Source: Phocoena phocoena
Lineage: Eukaryota; Chordata; Mammalia; Artiodactyla; Phocoenidae
Direction of reading: 5' to 3'
DNA: 64,000 bases
Assembly (NCBI RefSeq): GCF_963924675.1
Contig: NC_089222.1
Coordinates: 2,046,001 to 2,110,000 of the forward strand
Positions 10,477 through 20,420 of the stretch are shown here, piece by piece; within the stretch, counting starts at the first letter, position 1; every line of letters begins with the position of its first letter. The notes beneath the pieces were generated by a model that had not been told where the DNA came from, did no database searches, and saw only the letters and a list, made by a program, of their open reading frames with translations. The translations under genes and the position numbers were made by a program.

Positions 10477-11614
10477 CAGCAACTTACATCTCCATTTTGA
10501 AGGAACAGTAGGGTCACCAAAGCCCTGGACACAGACCCTCCTGGCTCCCAGACTTGTCAGGAATTATCTGTCACTTTACTTGGCCAGGAAAGTCTTACTG
10601 TGTTGTATCAGTCAAGGTTAATGTGAACCACTGGGAATCTGTCATTAGCTTCAGATTCTTTCCAGCCAGTGAGGGAGAAGGGTGTAGGCTGGCCTCTGTT
10701 TCCTCACTGGACTAGCCTAGTACTAAAGGTGAGGACCTAGACCGAATGTTCCCACAAGGCTTTCCAGATGGTGACAGTGAGGACTGGATGCCTATCCAAA
10801 ATTTCCCATTGAAAACACCAAGGATGTGATCATGCATTTAAGATGAATATAAGATACTGTGTTTAATATAGAATAAGGAAGAGTATTCTTTAGTCTCACA
10901 AGGAATTTTTATTGAAAACTCCTCTAGCAAAGCTGAAACATGTCTGCAATTTCTGTAGAGAACGAAATATACAATTAAATAGCATGTAATATGATAATCA
11001 CCATGGAAAGATGGTGTGAGTCTCTGGGAGCCAAAGATCAATAGAAATTACTGCTCCTGCAATTTATTAAAAAAAACTTTTTTTTTAAGTAGCAATTTGC
11101 TTTCCTCTTCATTGAGAGAAATTGTTACAAGTTACTGAGAAATGCAGCCCTTATTCTAACGCCAGTCAGCAGCTGCCTGAGTCTGAGAAGAAACTAGTTC
11201 ACAAAACCAGCTCTCTGGCCTGATAAAAGGCACTAGATGTTGAAGGCTGTCTTTAAGAAGATTGGGCTACTGTACAAACGCCACCATCTTTCTTCCTGTC
11301 TATTTTGTAACCAGCATTGCCCTAGATGTCTCACTGTTTCATGGATTATGCCAAAGCAGAATACTTGGGGGAGGATCATTTACCATTTTCTTGCCTTTAG
11401 GTTGCTTCATACAAATTCTCCAAGGTAGAAGAAAATGATTCAGATTTGAGGACCTGTAAGAAGGAAAATTTGGAACCTTCTGACATTTACTGATAGGTTA
11501 ATAATATACCAACCATAAAAACTACATAATACATCTAGTATAATGTTTATCAAACAGTAAGTACTTGATAAATTGTGGTGGTTGTTGATTTTCTGTATCT
11601 TTCAGATTTTGTGT
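10477..11614. other. Unassigned non-coding sequence
   Basis: No gene or named repeat. An A8-C-T9 inverted run sits at about 11071-11089. The short frames at 10838-11041 and 11237-11428 carry no domain. Confidence 0.45.
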
Positions 11615-11805
11615 TGTTTTACCTATTTTTTCTCATTTCACCCTCATACCCAACTTACCAGATAAGTATCATTATCCTAACTTTATCAGGAATGAGGGTA
11701 AGGATAGGGAAGTACAATTAACATGTCCAAAGTCACCTAGTTAGTGAGCACAAGTGGCCAGATTTGTATTCCTGTCTATATGATTCTGTAGACATTCTTG
11801 GCCAT
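11615..11805 (-). repeat. MIR element
   Basis: Nearly full antisense MIR: 'tcatttcaccctcatacccaac', 'gtatcattatcctaactttatcagg', 'caaagtcacctagttagtgagc', 'gatttgtattcctgtc'. Confidence 0.75.
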
Positions 11806-11830
11806 TCTATATTACTTTTTCTTTTTCTTC

Positions 11831-11845
11831 TTTTTTTTTTTTTTT
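11831..11845. repeat. Poly(T) tract
   Basis: Fifteen T preceded by a CT-rich stretch. No clear target duplication, so it cannot be assigned to an insertion. Confidence 0.8.
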
Positions 11846-12529
11846 GGCCTTTCTGAAGCTATTTCAATTACTAGCCTCTTCCATCATTCTGTCTAATATC
11901 AATAATACAAGGTGGTTCTTTTATTAGCTTTTTCATTCGAACCTAGTCTAACTTCTATCTATCACCCCCCTCATGTCTCTGTGAAGCCATTAGTCACTGT
12001 TTTGGACAGATCTTTGGGGTTCTGTGACTTTGAACCCGAAGATCAAGTTTCTATCTCTTGGCCAAGAGGTGCCTCAAATGGGAGTATGAGGCTTTTCCTT
12101 TCATGGCCTTTGATCCTGTCAAGAATCCCTGTCTCATGCAACACCGGGGTCCTGTGATTTTCTGACTTCCATTCACAGTGCTGTGGCAGTTTTAAGTAGA
12201 GGACTGAGTGAAAGAAAGTTAGGTGAAATAGCTTTTTTAGATTTCTTCCAACCTCTACCTTGGAGACACAGAAGGATCCTTTACCAATATCATGGGTGGT
12301 TAACATCCTGGAAGGACTGTACATCCATGACTGTCCCATATCTATGTTATTTGTGGAGGGTGTGGACTCCTTCCTAGGTAACCTCGATCCCCTTTCCTCT
12401 CTGGGCCCTATTGTTGCTAAGGTAACTTTAACCCTATTCTTTTTCCTCCTTCTCCTGTTCCTCACATGGCTGGCATTGGCTTTTCCTTTTTCCTATCTTA
12501 CTCCTGTTTCTAACTTTTTAATGGTGTTT
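11846..12529. other. Unassigned non-coding sequence
   Basis: Overlapping opposed frames of 140 codons (minus, 12043-12465) and 120 codons (plus, 12260-12622) have no domain and no coding-like composition. No named repeat. Confidence 0.45.
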
Positions 12530-12800
12530 CTAGATCCATTCATCTTTTACTCATTACTTAAACAAATATTAATTGAAAAGATCTTACTTGCCACATACAA
12601 AGTCAGTTGTGGAGGGAATTAAGATAAATGCCATGGTTCTAGACCTCAAGAGTTCACTGTCTAATGACAGAGGGTAGTGTGAAAAAATGCTCTAGAAACA
12701 CAGAGAAAAGGAAACCTTGGGGCAGAGAGAGATGAGTCAGCGAAGGCTCTAGGAAGAGGCAATGTCAGAGCTGATGCTCTGAGCAATGAGAACCAAGTGT
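12530..12800 (-). repeat. L2-like LINE remnant
   Basis: Antisense L2 3' text: 'cttaaacaaatattaattgaaaagatc', 'gttctagacctcaagagttcactgtct', 'gtcagagctgatgctctgagc'. Strongly diverged. Confidence 0.5.
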
Positions 12801-13094
12801 TTCTGAGTTTTATTGATCCAAAGGGATCCTCACTTATTCTTCCCCTTCTTTTTTCACAGGATTTGGAAAGAAAATCCAATCCATGTCCAATGGAAGGTAC
12901 TTAGAGGCTACCCTGGAAGATGACTCAGCTAGTCATCAATACACTTATAGGACAAGGGGGATAGTTAACACACTGTGTAAAAACCCAAAGTGTAGCAAGC
13001 CCGAGTTTGCATCCATAGTGCAGTGTCACTAGCAATTGAGAACTTAGATGCATACAAAAAACACTCTTCTCCCTATATATTAGGTAGTATAAGA

Positions 13095-13235
13095 AAAGTA
13101 GCTTTGGATTGGGAACCAAGAGAGTTGAGTCCTATACCTGCTTTTATCTCTAACTAGCTCAGTCTTTAGACAAAACATGTAATTTATCTGGCCTGCTATT
13201 TCTTGGCTAAACAGGTGAAGAAACGCCTAAGATTC
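13095..13235 (+). repeat. MIR fragment
   Basis: Sense MIR: 'ggattgggaaccaagagagttgag', 'ttatctctaactagctcagtc', 'acatgtaatttatctggcctgc'. Confidence 0.55.
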
Positions 13236-14139
13236 CCAATAATTGTTACAGTATATTATTTTATAATTTAATTCAATGATATGAAATGAGAAGCACAGGA
13301 ATCATTGTGTGGAAATGTTTGAGAAGTGGGGTAAATAAGAGTTTCTTTCCAGAACATTGAGCTGCAGTATTTACTTTGAACTCCAAATTACCATCAAATA
13401 TAAAAAGATATAAATATAGAGTCTTAGGATCCCAAGAAGAAATATAGACAGTGACAAGAGCATATAACTGTATTATAAATGGATGAAACAATCACACTGA
13501 AAAGCGTTGGGGGAAAAGGTGCAGACCTAAACATCTGTGGAAATGAGTTGAGTTTGTAAAGCTAAAGACAAAAGGAATTGCACATATGACCTGTAGCCTA
13601 GTTGACAAAATTGTTTCCCATGGGGGTACAGGTTAACAATTCTGATACTGCAATGTATACTAGAATGGAAGAATTAATTAAATGGATAGTAGATCATGGG
13701 AGCCAAGTTTTCTCACTGTTGGAGTGGTAGGTTCCAGATAAGCAAGGAGAGGATGCCAGAATGAGACACAAAGCAATGGCTTAGAGTTGGGGACACCAGT
13801 AAGAACTCATGTTTAGTGTCATATAGATACAGATGTTTACATATAGAAATAGTCATAGTTTTGTGTATATATATGAGTTAGTGTAAACATGTATCGTTTT
13901 GCTCTGTTAGCTGAGAGGACCTAAAATAAATGACACTCCAACGGCAATGAACACACCTAGAACCCAGATCTTGGTTTCTAATACCATTCTCCAATTTTAA
14001 AAAAAGGCAGAGTGCTTGGGAAAATGACCAGTTCTATAAATGGAAGAGGAAATATACAAGATGAGCCTTGATCATCTTGTAGTACCGGAAAGTAAGAAAG
14101 TACTCAAAAAAGAAAAGAAAGAAAACAAGGGGAAAAAAA
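13236..14139. other. Unassigned A/T-rich sequence
   Basis: May contain further old L1M 3'UTR, but I cannot align it. A purine-rich A/G run ends it (14104-14139). No coding frame. Confidence 0.35.
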
Positions 14140-14501
14140 GAGTTTTATGGTACCCAGCCTTACATTTAGGTCTTTAATCCATTTTCAGTTTATTTTTGTG
14201 TATGGTGTTAGGGAGTGTTCTAATTTCCTTTCTTACATGCAGCTGGCGGGGGAGGGATAAATTGGGAGATTGAGATTGACATATACACACCACTATATAT
14301 AAAATAGATAATCAACAAGGACCTACTGTATAGCACAGGGAACTCTGCTCAATACTCTGTAATGACCTATATCAGAAAGTAATTTTAAAAGAATGGACAT
14401 ATGTGTATGTATAACTGATTCGCTTTGCTGTACAGTAGAAAGTAACACAACATTTTAAATCAACTGTACTCCAATAATTTTTTTAAGTAAAAAATAAAAA
14501 G
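14140..14501 (+). mobile_element. L1 with 5' inversion (twin-primed)
   Basis: Positions 14140-14244 are antisense L1 ORF2 ('acatttaggtctttaatccattttcag'). The rest is sense L1 3'UTR ('gggagattgagattgacat', 'aaggacctactgtatagcac', 'aactgtactccaata'), ending A-rich. An inverted 5' piece joined to a sense 3' end is the signature of twin priming. No clean target duplication. Confidence 0.75.
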
Positions 14502-14559
14502 GACCTCCCTCCCCCCACCCCTCCCCGCATACACACGGCGATGGGGGTATGCCACAGTG

Positions 14560-15430
14560 AAATAGGAGCCAGCTCAAAGAGTTCCCAATGGCCAAAACAA
14601 TTTGAGCACTCAATCAGTCAATTAATCAATATTAGATTTTAACTCAAAGTATAAAGTAAATATGCATGAGTCCATATTGATATAAATAAGTGATTGAATA
14701 GATTAGAAAATGGAGGAGAGTTGACAAATCTCCCACATGGAAGAATTCCAAATATTTAATGCAGATCTATATCCTCAAAGAGCTGGAGCATAAACCCTCA
14801 CCCCTTAGATATAGGTTTCCCATAGTGACTTTGTTTCACAATGAGCAGCTTGGAAAGAGTGACTAAGAGTAACTTTACAGTGAAAAAACCTGAAGAACGC
14901 TACCTCAGCCAGGTGGTCAAGGCCAGCATCAATGGTTATAAATCAGTTGGAGTATGTTTGCTTGATAGAATGGGATGAAAATGGCACTTTATTTCTCTGG
15001 CCTTTCTTCCTAATAACATAACCCCAGTGTAATCATGATAAAAACATCAGACAAATTCTGATAGTTCGGCATCCTACAAAATACTTGACCGCTGCTCCTC
15101 AAAACTCTCAAGATCATCTAAACAAAGTCTGAGAAGTAGTCACAGCCAAGAGGAGACTAAAGGGACATAACATCAGTGCAGTGTGGGATCCTGGAACAGA
15201 AAAAGAGCATTAGGTTTAAACAAAAACAAGGAAATTTCAATAAACTGTGAGCTTTAGTTTATAATAATGTATCACTATTTGTTCATTCTTTGCAACAAAG
15301 TGTCATACTAATGTAAGAGGCTAATCATAGGGGAAACAAATGTGAGGTAAATGAGACCACTGTGCTATCTTAATTTTTCTGTAAATCTGAACCAGTTCTT
15401 TCAGACCAACTTCTATTTTTTTTTTTTAGC
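14560..15430 (+). repeat. Old L1M 3'UTR
   Basis: Long degraded sense L1M 3' region, recognised by 'cacagccaagaggagactaaaggg', 'tgggatcctggaacagaaaaagagcatt', 'taatcataggggaaac' and 'tttttctgtaaatctgaa'. No open frame. Confidence 0.6.
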
Positions 15431-15665
15431 TGTAAGATGAATAAAGTCTGAAGATTTAACATGTAATGTGATTAATAGAGTTGCTATGCTATGTTGTATA
15501 ATTAAAATTTTTAAGAGTACGTGTAAATGTTCTCATGAAATTATATATACGTATTATATATATAATATGTATGCTTATATATATTATGCATATGTAAATA
15601 CAGAATTATGATGTATGCTTCAAATACATTACAGTTTTATTGGCCAATTATGTCTCAATAAAGCT
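15431..15665 (+). repeat. L1MA-type 3' end
   Basis: Sense L1MA-like end: 'taatagagttgctatgctatg', 'ttctcatgaaattatatatac', and the terminal 'ggccaattatgtctcaataaagc'. It includes an AT-rich alternating stretch at 15541-15597. Confidence 0.6.
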
Positions 15666-16479
15666 GAAAAAATAACACAGTGAGAACTAAAGAGAAAAAA
15701 ACAGTTCCAAGAAATAAAGTTTATTAAAAAATATACAAAAGAAAAAAAATATCTCTCATTTCTCCACTCATGGTACCATAGAGCTCTTGTGCTCGATCCC
15801 TTCCTGACACCTGACATATTTCAGGGTATAGTAAATGGACGTCCAAGACTTTGGTTTGAAGTGTACCAGGGTAGAGCAGGGTATTTTCCACCAGTTGCAT
15901 AAGTGAAGTGTGCTGATGGTAGGAGGCAGAGAGAGAACACTCAGATATGAAAGCAGCCAGATTTCAGTGTTGGACCAAGATGTCTGTGGGCTTCCAGGGG
16001 CACCTGGGGCAGAGGGAACAAAGGAGCAGTCACCTTTGCAGGCAGATGGCTTTTTTGTTATTAAAATAACCACAGTCATTCTTCATTCTCATTGAAAAAG
16101 GGGCGGAGAAGAGGATGGAATGCTCCTAAATCTTTTCAAATCTTTATTAATTGAATTTCTGATGAGCACACACATTATTCATAATGAGGTTCCAAGGAGC
16201 AGCTGCAAACGCAGCTCAGTTAACATTCTGTTCCCAGGATATTTCTGAGCGTGTGTGTGTTGCGGGGTGGTTATTGGACAGTCATGGAAATGAGCACTGG
16301 CCTGTGCACCTCATCCCGGATGCAATTTGTATCAAGTAATGAGATGAATGACCATTCAGTACACGGATTAAAATAAATCTCAGCGTTTATGTTTCCTCGG
16401 TTTGCTTTTCATGTGTATCTCCATTTCTGGAATAAGTTACTGTATTTTCTTCTGATAGTACTTAGAATCATAAGAAGTA
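15666..16479. other. Unassigned non-coding sequence
   Basis: The minus-strand frame at 15768-16079 (103 codons) overlaps plus-strand frames and has no recognisable domain. A short (GT)n lies at 16252-16260. Confidence 0.45.
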
Positions 16480-16560
16480 GGATCCTGTGAGAAAACTGAG
16501 GCCCAAGGAAGTGCTGTGGCTTGATCAATGTTGTAAAATAGCCACACGTGGGTTATCATC
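16480..16560 (-). repeat. MIR fragment
   Basis: Antisense MIR core: 'gagaaaactgaggcccaaggaagtg', 'ggcttgatcaatg'. Confidence 0.5.
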
Positions 16561-16564
16561 TTGC

Positions 16565-16735
16565 TGTCCAAACTGTAGTGCAGATCATCTGCAGAGCAGG
16601 AGCAGAAACACCACCTGCCTGATAGACGTGCAGAATTTTAGGCCCCATCCCAGTACTACTGCATCAGAAACTTGCATTTTAACAAGCTACCCTGGGGATT
16701 CGTATGCACATAACGTGTAAGACGGATGTGTGCTA
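16565..16735 (+). repeat. MER5A-type hAT-Charlie element
   Basis: 'acgtgcagaattttaggccccatcccag', 'gcatcagaaacttgcattttaacaagc' and 'ggggattcgtatgcacat' match MER5A closely. Confidence 0.75.
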
Positions 16736-16835
16736 GTTTAGAATGTACAACTGTTTCTGTTAAATCACTGTTTTGTATAGGATCTTTTGGGCTGCAAGTA
16801 AGAACATCAAACAAAAATAACATAAATAAACCAGG

Positions 16836-17913
16836 TCCACCTCCTAGAGTGATGAAAATAAAAGCAAAAATAAACAAATGGGATCTAATTAAACTTAAAA
16901 GCTTTTGCACAGCAAAGGAAACCATAAACAAAACAAAAAGACAACCCTCAGACTGGCAGAAAATATTTGCAGATGAAGCAACTGACAAGGGGTTAATCTC
17001 CAAAATATACAAAACAGCTCATGCAGGTCAATATCAAATAAATAAATAACCCAATCAAAAAATGGGCAGAAGATCTAAATAGACATTTCACAAAGGAGAC
17101 ATACAGATGGCCAAAAAGCACATGAAAAGATGCTCAACATCACTAATTATTAGAGAAATGCATATCAAAACTACAATGAGGTATCACCTCACAGTTGTCA
17201 GAGTGGCCATCATCAAAAAACCTACAAACTATAAATGCTGGAGAGGGTATGGAGAAAAGGGGACCCTCCTATGCTATTGGTGGGAATGTAAATTGGTACA
17301 GCCACTATGGAGAACAGTATGGAGGTTCCTTAAAAACCTAAAAATAGGGCTTCCCTGGTGGTGCAGTTGTTGGGAGTCCTCCTGCTGATGCAGGGGACGT
17401 GGGTTCGTGCCCCGGTCCAAGAGGATCCCACATGCCACAGAGCGGCTGGGCCCGTGAGCCATGGCCACTGGGCCTGCGCATCCAGAGCCTGTGCTCCTCA
17501 GTGGGAGAGGCCACAGCAGTGAGAGGCCCGCGTACCACAGAAAAAAAACAAAAACTAAAGCAAACAAAACAAACAAACAAAAAAACCTAAAAATAGAACT
17601 ACTATATGACACAGCAATCCCACTACTTGGCATATACCCGGAGAAAACCATAATTCAAAAAGATACATGCACCCCAATATTCACTGCAGCACTATTTACA
17701 ATAGTCAGGAAATGGAAGCAACCTAAGTGTCCATCAACAGAGGAATGGATAAAGAAGATGTGGTACATATATGCAATGAAATATTACTCAGTCATAAAAA
17801 AGAACAAAATAATTCCAGTTGCAGCAACATGGATGGACCTAGAGGTTGTCATACTGAGTGAAGTTAAGTCAGACACAGAAAGACAAATATCATATGATAT
17901 CACTTATAAGTGA
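16836..17913 (+). pseudogene. L1 ORF2 C-terminal remnant
   Basis: Encodes the C-terminal end of L1 ORF2p (reverse transcriptase/endonuclease protein of the LINE-1 ribonucleoprotein). Residues like [16 protein letters not shown] open it, the CCHC-like Cys-rich segment ([20 protein letters not shown]) is at about 17239-17298, and KMWYIYAMKYYSVIKK lies near 17755. The frame breaks near 17048, is interrupted by the SINE, and resumes to a stop near 17911. The endonuclease and catalytic RT domains are absent because of 5' truncation, so it is inactive. Confidence 0.88.
17348..17580 (+). mobile_element. CHR-2 SINE inside L1
   Basis: Sense CHR-2 ('ggcttccctggtggtgcag' to 'gaggcccgcgtaccac') with an A/C-rich tail. 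A perfect 16-bp target duplication, aaaaacctaaaaatag, lies at 17332-17347 and 17581-17596. It splits the host L1 ORF2, so it is younger than that L1. Confidence 0.96.
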
Positions 17914-18283
17914 AATCTGAAAAAGGTGGGGGGGTACAGATGAACTTATTTACAAAACATAAGTAAAGTTCCAGATGTAGAAAACTTATTGTCAGCAGGG
18001 GATGTGGGGGGCAGGGGTCAATTGGGAGATTGGGACTGACATATATACAGTACTATATATAAAAGAGATAACTGATAAGGACCTACTGTATAGCATAGGG
18101 AACTCTACTCAATACTCTGTTAGAACTTATATGGAAAAGAAACTTAAAAAAAAAAAGAGCAGATATATGTATATGTATAACTGACTCACTTTTCTGTACA
18201 CCTGAAATTAATGCAACATTGTAAATCAACTATACTCCAATAAAATTTTTTTAAAAAATAAATAAAGGGACTCTATATCCTGG

Positions 18284-18309
18284 AAAAACAAAACAAAACA
18301 AAACAAAAC
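18284..18309 (+). repeat. (AAAAC)n microsatellite
   Basis: About five AAAAC units shortly after the L1 poly(A) region, probably an offshoot of the tail. Confidence 0.85.
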
Positions 18310-18760
18310 TGGGTCCTTATTGTTTCCCATAAAATGAAGTCAGAAAAAGGTGGTCCCACAACTGATTTCATCAATGGATAAAATTCTTTATCAGCCTTCC
18401 ATTCCATCATTTTCAATGTGTTTAATTTGTTTCCTCATTGGTACAAAATGGCTGCTACAGATCTAACAGCTGAGTCCAAAGACAGGAGTAACTGGATGGG
18501 AATAGAGATGGAAGAGGGAGCCAGAAGACTTCTCCTTACACATTCATCTTAGAGTCTGGTGGAAAATATTTCCCAGATGCCATGGCATACACTTTTCCTT
18601 GGGTGTCCTTGGCCAAATTTTGATCACATGATCATGCTATAGCTGGAAAAGGGGCTTAGAAAACCTCACCAGGCTTTATAGTGGGAGCTAGTTTCTGCCA
18701 ATAAAGAAGACAAGTAGGAAATAGCTGTTCGGCAGGTGACCAACCATGTCTGCCCCAACT
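18310..18760. repeat. Old interspersed repeat candidate
   Basis: 'ggtacaaaatggctgctacagatc', 'gagccagaagacttctccttac', 'tttcccagatgcc' and 'ttggccaaattttgatcacatgatc' recall a widespread mammalian repeat, but I cannot name the family. Confidence 0.35.
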
Positions 18761-18819
18761 ATCCTGCCTTAAAGTTATCCTGGGTGTAGACGATCATAGA
18801 GTATTAGAGATCTTCTATT

Positions 18820-18950
18820 TCATTATTCCATTTTTTTTAATGAGAAAAATGGGGTTGTGGAGGTTAAAAGGCTTCTTCATGATTAGATATTTGTTAGGAT
18901 GGAGGATTAGATAGAAGCCACCACTCTTGACTCCTGGTCTGCTACTGTGG
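18820..18950 (-). repeat. MIR fragment
   Basis: Antisense MIR: 'tattccattttttttaatgagaaaaatgg', 'ggttaaaaggcttcttcatg', 'agaagccaccactcttgactcc'. Confidence 0.4.
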
Positions 18951-18999
18951 CAGACACTGTACTTTTGTAACCAAATGTCACTTGCAACTTCCATCCTAT

Positions 19000-19430
19000 G
19001 TCTTTGCCTAGCTTTACTAGAAAATTAAAATATGACTTTGATTTGTTGTGGCCTTGTGACAAATCTTAATATGATGTAGGCAGAAGTCACTGAGGAGTAT
19101 TTCTTTTTTTGTCATACAAAAACAAAGCCTCATAAGGAGAAGGCTTTTGATTCCTCTCCCTTTTTCTGACCTGGAATATGGATGTGATGCCTGAAGCAGC
19201 AGCAGCCATCTTGAAACCACATGGATAAAAGCCACACAGTAAATTTAGTGGAGTGGAAAAACTAGAAGAAAACTGAATCCTTGATGAAATCATAAAACTA
19301 TTAGAGTGACTGTTCTGGCAATCATTGGACTTCTTTTTACATAAGAAAAAACCCTCAATTTTTTGTTATTATTAATTAAATTTGTGCTTACATGCTACAG
19401 AATATAATCTAAACTGACACAAATACATCT
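19000..19430 (+). repeat. LTR-like remnant (MaLR/ERVL?)
   Basis: 'gcagcagccatcttgaaaccacatgg', 'gataaaagccacac' and the ending 'gtgcttacatgctacagaatataatctaaactgacac' resemble a mammalian LTR ending ('ctgttacttgcagccaa...cctaactgatac'). Confidence 0.4.
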
Positions 19431-20031
19431 CAAACATTTTCTCTCAAGGAAAACTAATTTTTCTAGAATGCAATGTGAAGGACACTATTGCATTAGAACA
19501 ATCTTATGCAGCAGGCACCTTCAGAGACACTATAATAATAATCTTTTTACACTTGCAAAATGGTTACACACAGGAGAAGAAATGGAAGCATGAAGCAGGG
19601 TATTTCTCCAGGAGGGTTTTGCTGTTGCTCCAACAGTTACAGAATTTTTGTTTCTCTTTCTGAGGCCTTTTCTGTGTCTGACATTCTTATCTTATTGACT
19701 AATCACTTACTCCATACTGAAGCATTGGAATTCCTCCATCTTCAAAAAGACCGTTAGATGATGGTGTCCAAGCCTCAGGAGTCTTGTCCACATATGTTTC
19801 TCCCTTGCATTATAGAAGATGTATCCTGTTTCTTGGAACAAGTGAGACTCCCTTATCCTTTAGTCTTTCCAGGCTCTATCTCAAGGAGAAGAATTCTTTA
19901 TCAAAGACTATGGCCATCACAAAGAATATCCTATCTCTGATATTCTCCTTGTTTTCTCTCACACCGTTCTCTGCAGTCCTATAGAGGATGAGTCCAAGCG
20001 TCATTAACTTCTAAATCTGAGTAAGGGAACA
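19431..20031. other. Unassigned non-coding sequence
   Basis: Several overlapping 60-68 codon frames in different phases, none with a domain. No named repeat. Confidence 0.45.
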
Positions 20032-20061
20032 AAATTGCTTTCTTTTTCCTTTTTTTTTTTT

Positions 20062-20420
20062 AACATCTTTACTGGAGTATAATTGCTTTACAATGTTGTC
20101 TTAGTTTGTGCTGTATAACAAAGTGAATCAGCCATACATATACATATATCCCCATATCCCCTCCCTCTTGCATCTCCCTCCCACCCTCCCTATCCCACCC
20201 CTCTAGGTGGTCACAAAGCACCGAGCTGATCTCCCTGTGATATACAGCTGCTTCCCACTAGCTATCTATTTTACATGTGGTAGTGTATATATGTGCATGC
20301 CACTATCTCGCTTCATCCCAGCTTACACTTCCCCCTCCCCGTGCCCTCAAGTCCATTCTCTCCATCTGCGTCTTTATTCCTGTCCTGCCCCCAGGTTCTT
20401 CAGAACCATTTTTCTTTCTT
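20062..20420 (-). other. L1 3'UTR with polypurine tract
   Basis: Antisense L1 3'UTR. On the minus strand, 20157-20210 reads as a G-rich run (several GGG/GGGG blocks), a G-quadruplex-prone tract typical of L1 3'UTRs. It is almost identical to 31075-31132. Confidence 0.75.

Larger units (their letters stand above)
16836..18266 (+). mobile_element. 5'-truncated L1 (ORF2 tail and 3'UTR)
   Basis: Sense L1 starting in the last third of ORF2 and ending in the standard 3'UTR ('ggacctactgtatagcataggg', 'caactatactccaataaa') with an A-rich tail. It is split by a CHR-2 SINE at 17348-17580. The (AAAAC)n tract follows about 20 bp after the tail. Confidence 0.9.

Noticed and set aside
12043..12622. Overlapping 120- and 140-codon frames
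   Set aside because: They overlap on opposite strands with no domain or coding-like composition.
17348..17580. tRNA gene within the CHR-type SINE heads
   Set aside because: The heads derive from a tRNA but have SINE bodies, tails and target duplications. No intact cloverleaf seen.
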